64,000 bases of DNA from CAZFLM01 sp964519955 (GTDB taxonomy: Bacteria; Armatimonadota; Chthonomonadetes; Chthonomonadales; CAJBBX01): assembly GCA_964519955.1 (NCBI GenBank), contig CAZFLM010000015.1, positions 49,759-113,758 on the forward strand, given 5' to 3'. A program made the position numbers and the translations under genes. Position 1 is the first letter of the stretch. The number at the start of each line of letters is the position of its first letter. The notes below the pieces were generated by a model. That model worked only from the letters and a program-made list of their open reading frames with translations, searched no databases and was not told the DNA's origin. Positions 26,072 through 34,221 of the stretch are shown here, piece by piece.

Positions 26072-26797
26072 ATGCTGCCAACCCTGGAGGTGCCGCTGCC
26101 AACGGCATCGACGTTCCTGGACTACCTACAGCGCTGGTCCGACCGCATGGCGCCGCTGGAACTCGCCGAGCTGATCGAGGAGGCGGGCGACCCGGGCCAC
26201 GTCGCCATCTTCGTGGTCGATACGGTGAACGGCTTCTACCACGAGGGCGCCCTGCAGAGCGACCGCGTCCGGCGCACCGTCGATCCGATCGTCGATCTGC
26301 TCGTGAAGGCTCACCGCGAGGGCGTCCGCCACTTCGTCTTCACGGCCGACGAGCACCGCGTCGACACGCCGGAGTTCACCGACTTCCCGGTGCACTGCAT
26401 TCGGGGCTCGGAGGAGGCGGAGATCATCCCGGAACTGCGGCAACTGCCGTTTGCCTCGCTCTTCACCATCATCCGCAAGCCGACGATCAGCTCCGCCATC
26501 GGCACGTCTCTCGACCGCTGGCTCGCCGAGCACCCCGACATCACGCATCGCGTGGTCGTCGGCGATGGGACCGACCTCGGCGTGTACCAGATGGCGATGC
26601 ACCTGAAGCTGACGGCGAACGCGCGGAACCTGGAGCTTCCGGTCATCGTGCCCGCCGAGTGTGTGGACACGTACGACGTGCCGGAGGACGTGGCGCGCGA
26701 CTTCGGCATCCCGGCGCATCCGGCCGAGGCCCTCCACTTGCTGTTCCTCCACCACATGTCGTTCAACGGCATCCAGGTGGTATCGGATCTCTCCTAG
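26072..26797 (+). CDS. isochorismatase-fold hydrolase lacking the catalytic Cys
   Basis: 241 residues from ATG 26072, which has GAGGAG six bases upstream; ATG 26051 is possible. The cysteine-hydrolase/nicotinamidase fold is clear: the catalytic Asp in VAIFVVDTVNGFYHEG and Lys in TIIRKPTISSA. The third residue, a Cys in the usual TDLC motif, is absent: the segment reads VVVGDGTDLGVYQMAM, with Gly at both positions where relatives carry Cys. True isochorismatases also lack this Cys, so the protein could hydrolyse without a thioester or be inactive. Partner genes are not visible nearby. Confidence 0.75.
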   Translation: MLPTLEVPLPTASTFLDYLQRWSDRMAPLELAELIEEAGDPGHVAIFVVDTVNGFYHEGALQSDRVRRTVDPIVDLLVKAHREGVRHFVFTADEHRVDTPEFTDFPVHCIRGSEEAEIIPELRQLPFASLFTIIRKPTISSAIGTSLDRWLAEHPDITHRVVVGDGTDLGVYQMAMHLKLTANARNLELPVIVPAECVDTYDVPEDVARDFGIPAHPAEALHLLFLHHMSFNGIQVVSDLS

Positions 26798-26979
26798 GCG
26801 GCTTCTCCGGAGTAGCTGTGGCCTCCTGCAATTGATACCAGTTTGTGGCCGTCCGGCATGAGCGCCGCGCGACGCGTGCCCGAGAATGACGTGGACCCAT
26901 CCGCGACGCTGGGTCCACGAACATGGACTAACGGCGCGCCGGCTGCGGACGCATCCGGTGGCATTGAGGAGATATCGGG

Positions 26980-27486
26980 ATGGACGAGAACGCGATGGCC
27001 AGCCAGAGCGGCAGCCGCGTGGTTACTGTGCAACTGGGGGCTGAAACGTTCGGGTTGCCGATCGATCGGGTCGAGGGCATCGTGCCCTGGGAGCCGCTGA
27101 CGCGAGTGCCCCGGATGCCGGCGTTCGTGGCGGGTGTCCTGTCTGTGCGAGGCCGCGTGCTGCCCATCATCGACCTGGCGCTCAGGCTTGGCGGCGTCGC
27201 AACCGGCGCTGACGACGCGCACCGGCGGATCGTCATCATGCAGTATGACGACCAGTGGGTCGGCTACATAGTGGACAGTGTGAATGAGGTGCGGTGGGTG
27301 CCGACATCGGCGGTCTCGGCCGACGTCCCGGTGGTCGCCTCGTGCGAAGGGGAGTTCATGTCGGGCATCGCGCAGCTTGGCGACGACCTCGTCATCATGC
27401 TTCGCCCCGAGAAGCTGCTCTCGAACGACGAACAGCGCCGCGCAATGAAGCTCGGCAAGCACGACGCGGCGGAGAAGGCAGCCTAG
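26980..27486 (+). CDS. cheW: chemotaxis coupling protein CheW
   Basis: 168 residues with a CheW domain across nearly the whole length; CheW couples chemoreceptors to CheA. Diagnostic segments are VVTVQLGAETFGLPIDRVEGI, the VAGVLSVRGRVLPIIDLALRLG motif, and VGYIVDSVNEVRWV. ATG 26980 has GAGGAG upstream. It stands alone here, with no cheA or receptor beside it; flhA and flhF lie 6.7 kb downstream. The 182 bases ahead of it contain nothing recognised. Confidence 0.9.
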   Translation: MDENAMASQSGSRVVTVQLGAETFGLPIDRVEGIVPWEPLTRVPRMPAFVAGVLSVRGRVLPIIDLALRLGGVATGADDAHRRIVIMQYDDQWVGYIVDSVNEVRWVPTSAVSADVPVVASCEGEFMSGIAQLGDDLVIMLRPEKLLSNDEQRRAMKLGKHDAAEKAA

Positions 27487-27589
27487 CCTCCGCCACACGC
27501 AGCGTTGCCGGCGGGCAGCTCCTGGGCGCATTCCCCGGGGGCTGCCCGCCGCGCGTTCGGGCTCCTCCGGGCCGGATTGCCGCTCATCG

Positions 27590-27619
27590 TTGACTGCGCC
27601 GCGCGCTTCTGGGTATACT
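27590..27619 (+). promoter_or_regulatory. sigma70-type promoter for rplJ-rplL
   Basis: TTGACT (27590-27595), 18-base spacer, TATACT (27614-27619). The only unit downstream is the L10 leader and rplJL. Confidence 0.75.
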
Positions 27620-27639
27620 CCTCGCACAATCGAAGAACC

Positions 27640-27712
27640 GCTTCTCGCCAGAGACAGCAGGTGTCCGCAGGGACATAACGCTCGATGCCACATCGAGGGC
27701 CCGCCGAGGGAG
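27640..27712 (+). ncRNA. ribosomal protein L10 leader
   Basis: The transcript start would be just before GAGACAGCAGGTG (27651-27663), two short hairpins (GTCC-GCAG-GGAC at 27663-27674; CTCGATG-CCA-CATCGAG at 27681-27697) and CCGCCGAGGG (27701-27710). This arrangement matches the L10 leader, to which the L10(L12)4 complex binds to regulate its own synthesis. A covariance-model search would confirm it. Confidence 0.7.
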
Positions 27713-27770
27713 GAGCACACGATACGGCCGCGGACCTCGTTCGCTGTCGCCGTGTGTTTCGCACTTTCCC

Positions 27771-27810
27771 AGGGGGCCTCGCCATGTGGCGGTGGCTCCT
27801 TTTGCTGTTT
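27771..27810 (+). terminator. possible attenuator in the L10 leader
   Basis: AGGGGGCCTCGCC and GGCGGTGGCTCCT (27771-27800) can pair with small bulges around ATGT, followed by a T-rich CCTTTTGCTGTTT. It sits between the leader and the rplJ start, as expected for transcription attenuation. Confidence 0.45.
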
Positions 27811-27868
27811 CTGGGCGCTGAGTTCCATGTTCAACCATCGAAACACGGAGAGGGGGTGAGAGAGAACA

Positions 27869-28426
27869 GTGGAGAAGAATGTGCGAAAGAAGGCGCCGCG
27901 CGCCGACAAGGTCGCCAAGGTAGGCGAGTTGGAGCAGCTCTTTGCTAACGCCCAGGCCGCGATCGTGACCGAGTACCGCGGTCTGTCCATGGCCGAGATG
28001 ACGACGCTCCGCCGCAAGCTGGCACCCGCGGGTGCGGAGTACCACGTCACCAAGAACACGTTGATGCGCCGCGCCGCGGGCGACAAGCTGACGCCCGAGC
28101 TGGAAGCGCTCATGTCCGGGCCGACCGCCATCGCCTTCGCGAATGACGATCCGGTGATGTGCGCCAAGGCGGTGCTGGACTTCATCCGCGAGTCGCGCCG
28201 GACGGACATCGTCGTGCGCGGCGGATACATGGGTGGCAGGATCTTCACGCCGGAGCAAGTGACGGCGTTGTCGAAGATCCCGCCGCGCCAGGTCGTCCTG
28301 GGCCAGACGCTCGGAACGATCCAGGGCCCGCTGACCGGGTTCGCCGGCACTATGAATGGCGTCTTGAGCGAGTTCGTCCGGACTCTGCAGGCCGTCGTCG
28401 ACAAGCAGCAGGAGGCAGCGGCCTAG
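27869..28426 (+). CDS. rplJ: 50S ribosomal protein L10
   Basis: 185 residues from GTG 27869. L10 anchors the L7/L12 stalk on the large subunit. Characteristic segments are AIVTEYRGLSMAEMTTLRRK, EYHVTKNTLMRRAAGD, GPTAIAFANDD and the C-terminal helix VLSEFVRTLQAVVDKQQEA, which binds L7/L12 dimers. It is preceded by its own promoter and leader and followed by rplL after 78 bases. The upstream rplK-rplA pair, common in other bacteria, is not here. Confidence 0.95.
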   Translation: MEKNVRKKAPRADKVAKVGELEQLFANAQAAIVTEYRGLSMAEMTTLRRKLAPAGAEYHVTKNTLMRRAAGDKLTPELEALMSGPTAIAFANDDPVMCAKAVLDFIRESRRTDIVVRGGYMGGRIFTPEQVTALSKIPPRQVVLGQTLGTIQGPLTGFAGTMNGVLSEFVRTLQAVVDKQQEAAA

Positions 28427-28504
28427 GTCGCGCTCCATGGGACCCGCCCGCGCTGGCCGCAGCCGGGCCGCGTTCGAGTGAACGCGTCAGGAGGAGTTTT
28501 CAGA

Positions 28505-28882
28505 ATGGCAGCCATTGAGGAGATCATCGCATCTCTTGAGAAGTTGACCGTGCTCGAGCTGGTCGAGCTGACCAAGGCCATCCAGGACAAGTGGGGCGTC
28601 AGCGCCGCTCCGGTCGCCGTCGCCGCCGCCGCGGCCGCCCCGACCGAGGCCGCCGCTCCGGTCGAGGAGCAGACCTCGTTCGACGTGATCCTGAAGAGCG
28701 TCGGCGACAAGAAGATCCAGGTCATCAAGGTCGTCCGCGAGCTGACCTCCCTGGGTCTGAAGGAAGCCAAGGACCTGGTCGAGGGCGCCCCGCAGCCCGT
28801 GAAGACCGGCCTGAACAAGGAAGATGCCGAGGCCACGAAGGCGAAGCTCGAGGCCGAGGGCGCGACCTGCGAGATCAAGTAG
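28505..28882 (+). CDS. rplL: 50S ribosomal protein L7/L12
   Basis: 125 residues from ATG 28505, with AGGAGG upstream. The stalk protein recruits translational GTPases. N-terminal dimerisation domain (EEIIASLEKLTVLELVELTK), Ala/Val-rich hinge (about residues 38-55), C-terminal domain with SFDVILKSVGDKKIQVIKVV and GLGLKEAKDLVE-like GLKEAKDLVEGAP, ending CEIK. A strong terminator follows; rpoB is not downstream. Confidence 0.97.
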   Translation: MAAIEEIIASLEKLTVLELVELTKAIQDKWGVSAAPVAVAAAAAAPTEAAAPVEEQTSFDVILKSVGDKKIQVIKVVRELTSLGLKEAKDLVEGAPQPVKTGLNKEDAEATKAKLEAEGATCEIK

Positions 28883-28903
28883 TCTCCCTCGCACATCGCA
28901 CAA

Positions 28904-28942
28904 GCAAGAGGGCCGGCTCCCACAAGGGGCCGGCCCTCTTGC
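28904..28942 (+). terminator. terminator after rplL
   Basis: GCAAGAGGGCCGGC (28904-28917) and its exact reverse complement at 28929-28942, 11-base loop. No long T-run. Confidence 0.8.
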
Positions 28943-28952
28943 CATATCACGC

Positions 28953-29024
28953 GCCGTGGTGGGGCGGGCGTCCCTGCCCGCCAGGTTCCGAGCCGTGGTG
29001 GGGCGGCCGTCCCTGCCCGCCAGG
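28953..29024. repeat. two tandem copies of a GC-rich hairpin repeat
   Basis: Units at 28953-28985 and 28992-29024 share GCCGTGGTGGGGCGG and CCCTGCCCGCCAGG; each can fold GGCGGGC-GTCCCT-GCCCGCC (the second with one mismatch). They are a variant of the repeat at 8297, 22319 and 23367. Confidence 0.75.
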
Positions 29025-29046
29025 TGCCGCGGATGGGCAGATGGCG

Positions 29047-29844
29047 CTACCCGGTCGCCCCGTGCAGGTGCCGCCAGTACTCCTCGGCGAACGCCGCCAC
29101 CTGCTCCAGGCTCGCCTCAACCAGCACGCGGCCGGTCTCCGCCGATGAGGGGGTCGGGTCGCCGAGCAGGCCGGTCTTGCTCGGGTTGTAGTTCCACGTC
29201 GACCAGAACACGCGCGTCGAGCCCAGGTAGTTGTCGCCGGCTACGAAGTCGCTGCGGTACGTCACGTGGTCGGCGTCCGTGTACCGCGCCGGGTCGACCT
29301 CGTAGCCGTAGTGCAGCATCACCGACGTCTCGTCCTCGCCGCCGTGGATGCTTCCGCCAGCCGGCCCCTGGCGCACCGCGTTGTACTCCTTCGCCCCGAG
29401 CCCCAGGAAGTTCACAACCGCCGGCGCGACGCCGTGGTCGTCCGCGATCTCCCGCGCCACCACACGCAGCAGCTCCGAGTGATGCCCGTGCCCGTTGAGC
29501 ACCAGGATGCGGTCGAAGCCCATCTCGCACAGCGACCCGATGATCTGGCGCATCATGTCCATCACCGTGCGCGTGCTCATGCGGATGGTGCCCGGCCAGG
29601 CCTGCATCAGCGTGGCCGAGTAGCCCGTCCAGATAGCCGGCAGCGTCAGGAAGGGGATCGTGCCGCGCTGGTCGAGGCGGTCGCGCAGGTCGTCCATGAA
29701 GCGCTGCGTGATGAACCAGTCGGTGCCGGTCGGCAGGTGCGCGCCGTGCTCCTCGATCGTGCCGATGCCGAGGACGAGCAGCGCCTTCCGGTCGATGAAC
29801 GGCTTCAGCTCGTCGGAGGTCAGGTACTCGAAGCGGTGCTCCAT
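29047..29844 (-). CDS. creatininase-family amidohydrolase
   Basis: 265 residues of the creatininase (creatinine amidohydrolase) family, metal-dependent C-N hydrolases acting on cyclic amides and similar compounds. Metal ligands and signature are seen in GIGTIEEHGAHLPTGTD (about residues 27-43), NGHGHHSE and the GSIHGGEDETSVML segment. ATG 29844 lies a single base after the stop of the FGGY kinase, so this is the last gene of the DeoR-controlled operon. The real substrate is probably not creatinine but an intermediate of that pathway (inference). Confidence 0.85.
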   Translation of the reverse strand: MEHRFEYLTSDELKPFIDRKALLVLGIGTIEEHGAHLPTGTDWFITQRFMDDLRDRLDQRGTIPFLTLPAIWTGYSATLMQAWPGTIRMSTRTVMDMMRQIIGSLCEMGFDRILVLNGHGHHSELLRVVAREIADDHGVAPAVVNFLGLGAKEYNAVRQGPAGGSIHGGEDETSVMLHYGYEVDPARYTDADHVTYRSDFVAGDNYLGSTRVFWSTWNYNPSKTGLLGDPTPSSAETGRVLVEASLEQVAAFAEEYWRHLHGATG

Positions 29845-29845
29845 G

Positions 29846-31138
29846 TCAGGCTCCTGCGTGCGTTCGGATGATGCGGGCGACACCCAGCAGGCCCGGGTGC
29901 TCGCTCGGCGTGGGTACGAGTGTGGTTCCGCAGCGGCGGCCGAGGTGTTCCAGCCAGGCGGCGCTGCGGGAGAGGCCGCCCCCGGCGAAGAGGCGCGCGG
30001 GCCGGCCGTCGGGCGCCACGGACTGCAGCAGCGCGTCCAAGCGGTCCGCGCAGGTGTCCAGCAGGCCGCGCGCCAGCTCTGCCCGCGTACAGTCGGCGCG
30101 GAGCGAGGCGACCTGCATCTGGCCGCCGCCTGCCGGGGTGACAACCGGCAGCACTCCCGGGCTCGGCGCCAGCGCCAGAGCTTCGTCGATCATGCGGCCC
30201 GGGTTGGACGTGCGGTACAGCAGCTTCGAGAGCCCCTCCACCAGGTTGCCGCACTCCGGTTCGACCGCAAGCAGAAACCAGCGGTCGGGGAGGGGACTGA
30301 TCCCCGCGATCTGGCTCGCATCCGCTGGCAGCGCGGGTGTCTCGCGCAGGGCGTAGACGACCATCGCCGTGCCGAAGTTGGCGAACACGTCGCCCGGCCG
30401 CTCCAGTCCGGCCCCGATGGCCGCGCACGACTGGTCGTTGCCGCACGAGTAGACCGGCGCCGGGGGTATGCCGATGGCTCGGGCAGCTTCGCGGGTGAGT
30501 GTGGCGCTCCTGCTGCCGCCCGGCGCGATGTCTGCCAGGTTGGCGCTGCCGATGCGCGCGAGGTCGAGCGCCCGCGCGTTCCAGCAGAGACGGCTCACAT
30601 CGTAGAAGCCGCCCATGCCCTGGTTGCACGTGTCGCCCAGGAGCTTGCCTGTCAGGCGGTAGACGACCCACTCGTTCAGCAGCACGAGCCGCTCGGCGCT
30701 CGGGCACTCGCGGCGGCACCGCATCGCCTTGGGCAGGAACTGCAGCGGGCTAGGAGCCAGGAAGCCGGAAGTCGCGCGGAAGTCCGGCAGGGAGTCCTCT
30801 GCCTCGGCCGCCTCGGCACTCGCGCTGTCGTCCGTCCAGACAAGGGCGGGCTGCGCTGGCTCGCCGCGTGCGTCGAGCGGCACGAACGTCTGCGCCTGCG
30901 AGGAGATGCCGATCGCCTCGACCGCGAGGCCCATATGCGAGGCGGTCCGCGCCGCGCCGCGGAGAGCCCGGTAGGCCGCGCGCACGTAGCGCTCCGGATC
31001 GCACGTGACGCGGCCGTCCGTGCGGTCCAGCGCGTAGGGCGCCACCGTGACGCGGCCCAGCGCTCCGCTCTCGTCGACCGGTGCGGCCTTGAAGGCGGAG
31101 GTGCCCAGGTCGAGCGCGAGGACGCACGTGCGGCTCAC
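29846..31138 (-). CDS. FGGY-family carbohydrate kinase
   Basis: 430 residues from GTG 31138. FGGY kinases phosphorylate pentoses, pentuloses, polyols or related compounds. The N-terminal ATP-binding DLGTSAFKAA and the second-domain CGNDQSCAAIGAG and FANFGTAM (phosphate loop) are clear, as is VFAGGGLSRS-like RLFAGGGLSRSAAW. Substrate cannot be assigned. It overlaps the cupin gene by four bases (GTGA) and is followed one base later by the creatininase gene, so the three are almost certainly co-translated. Confidence 0.85.
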   Translation of the reverse strand: MSRTCVLALDLGTSAFKAAPVDESGALGRVTVAPYALDRTDGRVTCDPERYVRAAYRALRGAARTASHMGLAVEAIGISSQAQTFVPLDARGEPAQPALVWTDDSASAEAAEAEDSLPDFRATSGFLAPSPLQFLPKAMRCRRECPSAERLVLLNEWVVYRLTGKLLGDTCNQGMGGFYDVSRLCWNARALDLARIGSANLADIAPGGSRSATLTREAARAIGIPPAPVYSCGNDQSCAAIGAGLERPGDVFANFGTAMVVYALRETPALPADASQIAGISPLPDRWFLLAVEPECGNLVEGLSKLLYRTSNPGRMIDEALALAPSPGVLPVVTPAGGGQMQVASLRADCTRAELARGLLDTCADRLDALLQSVAPDGRPARLFAGGGLSRSAAWLEHLGRRCGTTLVPTPSEHPGLLGVARIIRTHAGA

Positions 31139-31620
31139 AGCACTCCCTCGCTGCCGATGCGCTTGTCGGCGAACACGTTGTCGCCCGGCACCGACGGCAG
31201 CGACACCTCCAGCACGAGCGCCGGGCCGTCCACCGCGGCGAACGTGTGCGGGCTGCCGGGCGCCACCTTCAGCACGTCGCCGGCCGCCATCCGCCGCTCC
31301 TCGCCGTTCACGTCCATCTCCACGCTCCCGCGTACGATGTAGAAGGTTTCGTCCTTGCGCAGGTGGTGGTGCAGGGGGCAGCGTTGTCCGTCGAACAGGA
31401 ACAGGAACTTGCCGCAGTACGCGTTCTCGGTGTCGTTGACGATCCAGTACTCGATCTCGCCGATCCGCGCGAAGTCGCCCAGCCCGAAGTGCAGCACGAG
31501 CGGCGGCGTCGGGGGCATCGTCAGGCCCCAGTCCTCGATGGTGGCCGCCGCGCAGGCAAGCGCGTCTAGGCGGGCGGCTCCCTGCAACTCGAACTGCGTC
31601 GTCCAGTCGCCCTGCTCCAC
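31135..31620 (-). CDS. cupin protein, possible sugar isomerase
   Basis: 161 residues from GTG 31620, with AGGAGGTG upstream. A single cupin domain: metal-binding PLHHHLRKDETFYIVRGS (His, His and Glu) and the second motif APGSPHTFAA with another His. The PLHHH..KDE.FY pattern and the final NVFADKRIG resemble D-lyxose-isomerase-like and related sugar cupins, so an isomerase or epimerase step before the kinase is plausible. It could also be a non-enzymatic binding protein. Confidence 0.7.
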   Translation of the reverse strand: MEQGDWTTQFELQGAARLDALACAAATIEDWGLTMPPTPPLVLHFGLGDFARIGEIEYWIVNDTENAYCGKFLFLFDGQRCPLHHHLRKDETFYIVRGSVEMDVNGEERRMAAGDVLKVAPGSPHTFAAVDGPALVLEVSLPSVPGDNVFADKRIGSEGVL

Positions 31621-31638
31621 GCTTCACCTCCTCCTGGA

Positions 31639-33009
31639 CTAATAGCCCAGCTCGCGCTCCGTCTCGCCGATCGCCTCGTCGACCAGGTCCATGCCCTTCG
31701 CCGCGATCTCCTCGTCCATGATGATCGGCGGCGAGAGGCGCAGGATGTGGCCCGCCGGAATCCACGCCAGGCCCTTCTGAAACGCCTTGCGGTACACGTG
31801 CTTGCCGGCCTCGTCGAAGGGCTCCTTGGTGGCGCGGTCCTTCACCAGCTCGATGCCCAGCAGGCAGCCCTTGGCCCGCACGTCGCCGACGATGGGGTGC
31901 TCGCGCGCCATGCGCTTCATCCTGGCGATGAAGAATCGCTCCAGCCGCGCGGCGTTCACCAGCAGATCCTCTTCCTCGATCACCTCGATGGACGCCAGCG
32001 CGGCCGCGCACGCCATCGGATTGCCGCCATAGCTCGTCGACGCGGAGATCATGTCGAACGACGCCTTGATGTCTTCGCGGGCGACCATGGCCGTCACCGG
32101 GAACCCGTTGCCGAAGCCCTTGCCGAGCGTGCTGATGTCCGCGACCGTGTGCCAGTGCTCCATCGCCAGCCACCTACCGGTCCGGCCCATGCAGGTGAGC
32201 ACCTCGTCCGCGATGAGCAGCATCTTGTGGCGGTCGCAGAAGGCGCGCAGCTTGGGGAAGAAGTCGTCCGGCGGCAGGATGGACCCGCCCCAGCCCTGGA
32301 TGGGCTCGATGACGAAGGCCGCGAGCTGCCCGGTCGTCACGTTGGTCACGAAGTCCTCATAGAACGCGATGTAGGCGTCGGTGTCGATCTCACCGTCGGG
32401 CTTGCGGAAGATGGCGCGGTACGGGGCGGGGCGGGGCACCAGGTAGAAGCCCTCGGAGCGCGCAGGACCGTTCACGCGGCCCATCTTCGCCAGGCTGACC
32501 GAATGGCCGGTCTTGCCGTGGAAGTCCATGTAGCAGCTCAGGAACTCGTGCTTCCCCGTGAACGCACGGGCCGCGCGCAGGGCCGCCTCGACGGCGGTGG
32601 TGCCGGAGTCGTAGAGCTGCACGCCATTGACGCCCGGCGGGAGGATCGTCAGCAGCTTGTCGAGCAGCGCCGCCTTCTCCGGCGTGGTGAAGTCGTGGCA
32701 GTTCATCAGCGTGCGGGCGGCGCGGGCGACGGCCTCGGAGACCTTCGGATGGCAGTGGCCCAGCGTCGTGACGTAGATGCCGGACGAGAAGTCGATGTAC
32801 GTGTTGCCGTCGACATCGCGCAGCGTCACGCCGAAGCCGTCCTTGAAGCAGACGGGGTGCAGCTTCACCTGGCCGCTGAGCCCCCGGATGGTCTGCGCGG
32901 CGTGCGCGTGCAGGGCCTGCGACTGCGGGCCGGGGCTGTCGGTCACCATGTGCGGCACCTGGCTGAAGTCGATGCCTTCACGCCACCAGGCGCGGTTGGT
33001 TGTGCTCAT
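31639..33009 (-). CDS. class III (PLP) aminotransferase
   Basis: 456 residues from ATG 33009; AGGAGA precedes it. A fold-type I, class III aminotransferase (4-aminobutyrate/ornithine type). Seen: FSSGIYVTTLGHCHPKV, YDSGTTAVEAALRAAR (the PLP phosphate cup), FVIEPIQGWGGSILP, the Asp of LLIADEVLTCMGRTGR, and the Schiff-base Lys in ISTLGKGFGNGFPV. Catalytic residues look complete; the amino donor is unknown. It overlaps the DeoR stop by one base (TGATG). Confidence 0.9.
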   Translation of the reverse strand: MSTTNRAWWREGIDFSQVPHMVTDSPGPQSQALHAHAAQTIRGLSGQVKLHPVCFKDGFGVTLRDVDGNTYIDFSSGIYVTTLGHCHPKVSEAVARAARTLMNCHDFTTPEKAALLDKLLTILPPGVNGVQLYDSGTTAVEAALRAARAFTGKHEFLSCYMDFHGKTGHSVSLAKMGRVNGPARSEGFYLVPRPAPYRAIFRKPDGEIDTDAYIAFYEDFVTNVTTGQLAAFVIEPIQGWGGSILPPDDFFPKLRAFCDRHKMLLIADEVLTCMGRTGRWLAMEHWHTVADISTLGKGFGNGFPVTAMVAREDIKASFDMISASTSYGGNPMACAAALASIEVIEEEDLLVNAARLERFFIARMKRMAREHPIVGDVRAKGCLLGIELVKDRATKEPFDEAGKHVYRKAFQKGLAWIPAGHILRLSPPIIMDEEIAAKGMDLVDEAIGETERELGY

Positions 33010-33836
33010 CAGGGTCTCCTGGGCGAGGACGGTGGCTCGGCGACGATCACCTCGACGCCGGTGTCGCGGATGGCTTGCACGTCTTCCGGCGAAGCGCCGG
33101 GGTCGGTCACGATCGCGTCGAGCAGCGTGATGGGGCCGACGCGGGCGTACGAGCAGCGGGCGAGCTTCGACGAGTCGCAGAGCGCGACGACCCGCGTGGC
33201 CCGGTCGATGAACTTGCGCTGCCTGGCGGCCTCGGGGGCGTCGCGCTCGGTGATGCCGCTCGATATGTCGAGCGCGGCGGCACCCACGAACGCCACGTCC
33301 CAGTACAGCATGTCCAGCGCCTCGCCCGCCAGGCTGCAGTCCGTGGCGAGCAGGTGGCGGCGCACGCGGCCCCCGAGCAGCTCCACCGTGCAATCGGTCT
33401 CGCCGATCAGGCGGGCAGCGATCTGGACGGAGTTGGTGACCACGTGCAGCGAGCACGCGGGCGGGATGCGCAGCGCGAATGCCTGGATGGTGGTGCCGTC
33501 GGCGAGGAAGATGGAGCCTGTCTCCGGCAGGAGGAGGAGCGCCGCCGCGGCGATCAGATCCTTCTCCTCGGCGTGCTCCAGCCGAACGTCCGTGTAGGGC
33601 ATGCGAGTGGACGAGGGCGTGTTCGAGATGGCGCCCCCGTGAGAGCGGATGAGCTTCCCCTCGGCGGCGAGCGCGGCCAGGTCGCGGCGTATGGTGTTCG
33701 CGCCCACGTCCAGCGCCTGCGCCAACTGGGCGACGTTGGCGGCGCCGTGCCGCTCGACCCAGGCGCAGATCCGCCTCCTGCGCTCCGGCGCCAGCAGCGT
33801 CTCGTTGGCCGATCCGGCCCTGCCGTCCAGGTTCAT
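33009..33836 (-). CDS. DeoR/GlpR-family transcriptional regulator
   Basis: 275 residues from ATG 33836 (AGGAGG ten bases upstream; a longer frame to 33971 lacks one). N-terminal helix-turn-helix: NVAQLAQALDVGANTIRRDLAALAAEGKL then RSHGGA. C-terminal sugar-phosphate sensor: VTNSVQIAARL, VELLGGRV, FVGAAALDISSGIT and SSKLAR. Such proteins usually repress catabolic operons and respond to a phosphorylated sugar. It is the first gene of its operon, so autoregulation is likely. Confidence 0.88.
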   Translation of the reverse strand: MNLDGRAGSANETLLAPERRRRICAWVERHGAANVAQLAQALDVGANTIRRDLAALAAEGKLIRSHGGAISNTPSSTRMPYTDVRLEHAEEKDLIAAAALLLLPETGSIFLADGTTIQAFALRIPPACSLHVVTNSVQIAARLIGETDCTVELLGGRVRRHLLATDCSLAGEALDMLYWDVAFVGAAALDISSGITERDAPEAARQRKFIDRATRVVALCDSSKLARCSYARVGPITLLDAIVTDPGASPEDVQAIRDTGVEVIVAEPPSSPRRP

Positions 33837-33900
33837 CGCGTCCGCGCCTCCTGACTCGGCCCCATCATACCCCAAGTCGCACCTGTCGGTGGCGTTATCT

Positions 33901-33930
33901 GGTGATATCGGGTGAATCATGGTGATATTG
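33901..33930. promoter_or_regulatory. three phased 10-bp GGTGA repeats, candidate operator
   Basis: GGTGATATCG, GGTGAATCAT and GGTGATATTG occur back to back, so GGTGA is repeated exactly every helical turn. They lie in the 385-base divergent gap 33837-34221, about 65 bases before the DeoR start codon and downstream of the predicted promoter. Nothing else in the gap was recognised apart from that promoter. Confidence 0.5.
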
Positions 33931-34105
33931 CGCCGCGGCTCGTGGGGCTTCCTTCTCACGGCCCGCCCCATTCCACATTCGCGGCGGAGTTGGGACTACC
34001 TTTTTCGCCCGATTTGCCCGGTCTCCCTAAGAACACCCGGCCAGGCAGCCGATATTGCAGTGGGCCTTCCCGTCTTCGCCCAACGGCCGCCGTGCGGCGG
34101 ACCCT

Positions 34106-34133
34106 ATCGTAATGTCTCTCACCAGGCTGTCAA
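34106..34133 (-). promoter_or_regulatory. sigma70-type promoter for the DeoR operon
   Basis: On the minus strand: TTGACA (34133-34128), 16-base spacer, TACGAT (34111-34106). Transcription would run through about 260 untranslated bases, including the GGTGA repeats, before the DeoR ATG. Confidence 0.6.
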
Positions 34134-34221
34134 CTCTTCGTCCCTCTGCAACAACGTGAACTCGATCCGGCGAGCCTGAACGCTCAGAGAAGCGCGCTGT
34201 GGCCGCCGAAGGCGTAACCAG

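Noticed and set aside
28951..29024. Tandem repeat near rplL considered as a CRISPR array
   Set aside because: Only two units, no spacer of constant length, and the units are GC-rich hairpins found scattered elsewhere; no cas genes.
33837..34221. Long leader before DeoR considered as a riboswitch
   Set aside because: No conserved core of the riboswitch classes I know (c-di-GMP, glycine, cobalamin, ZTP) was found in either strand.
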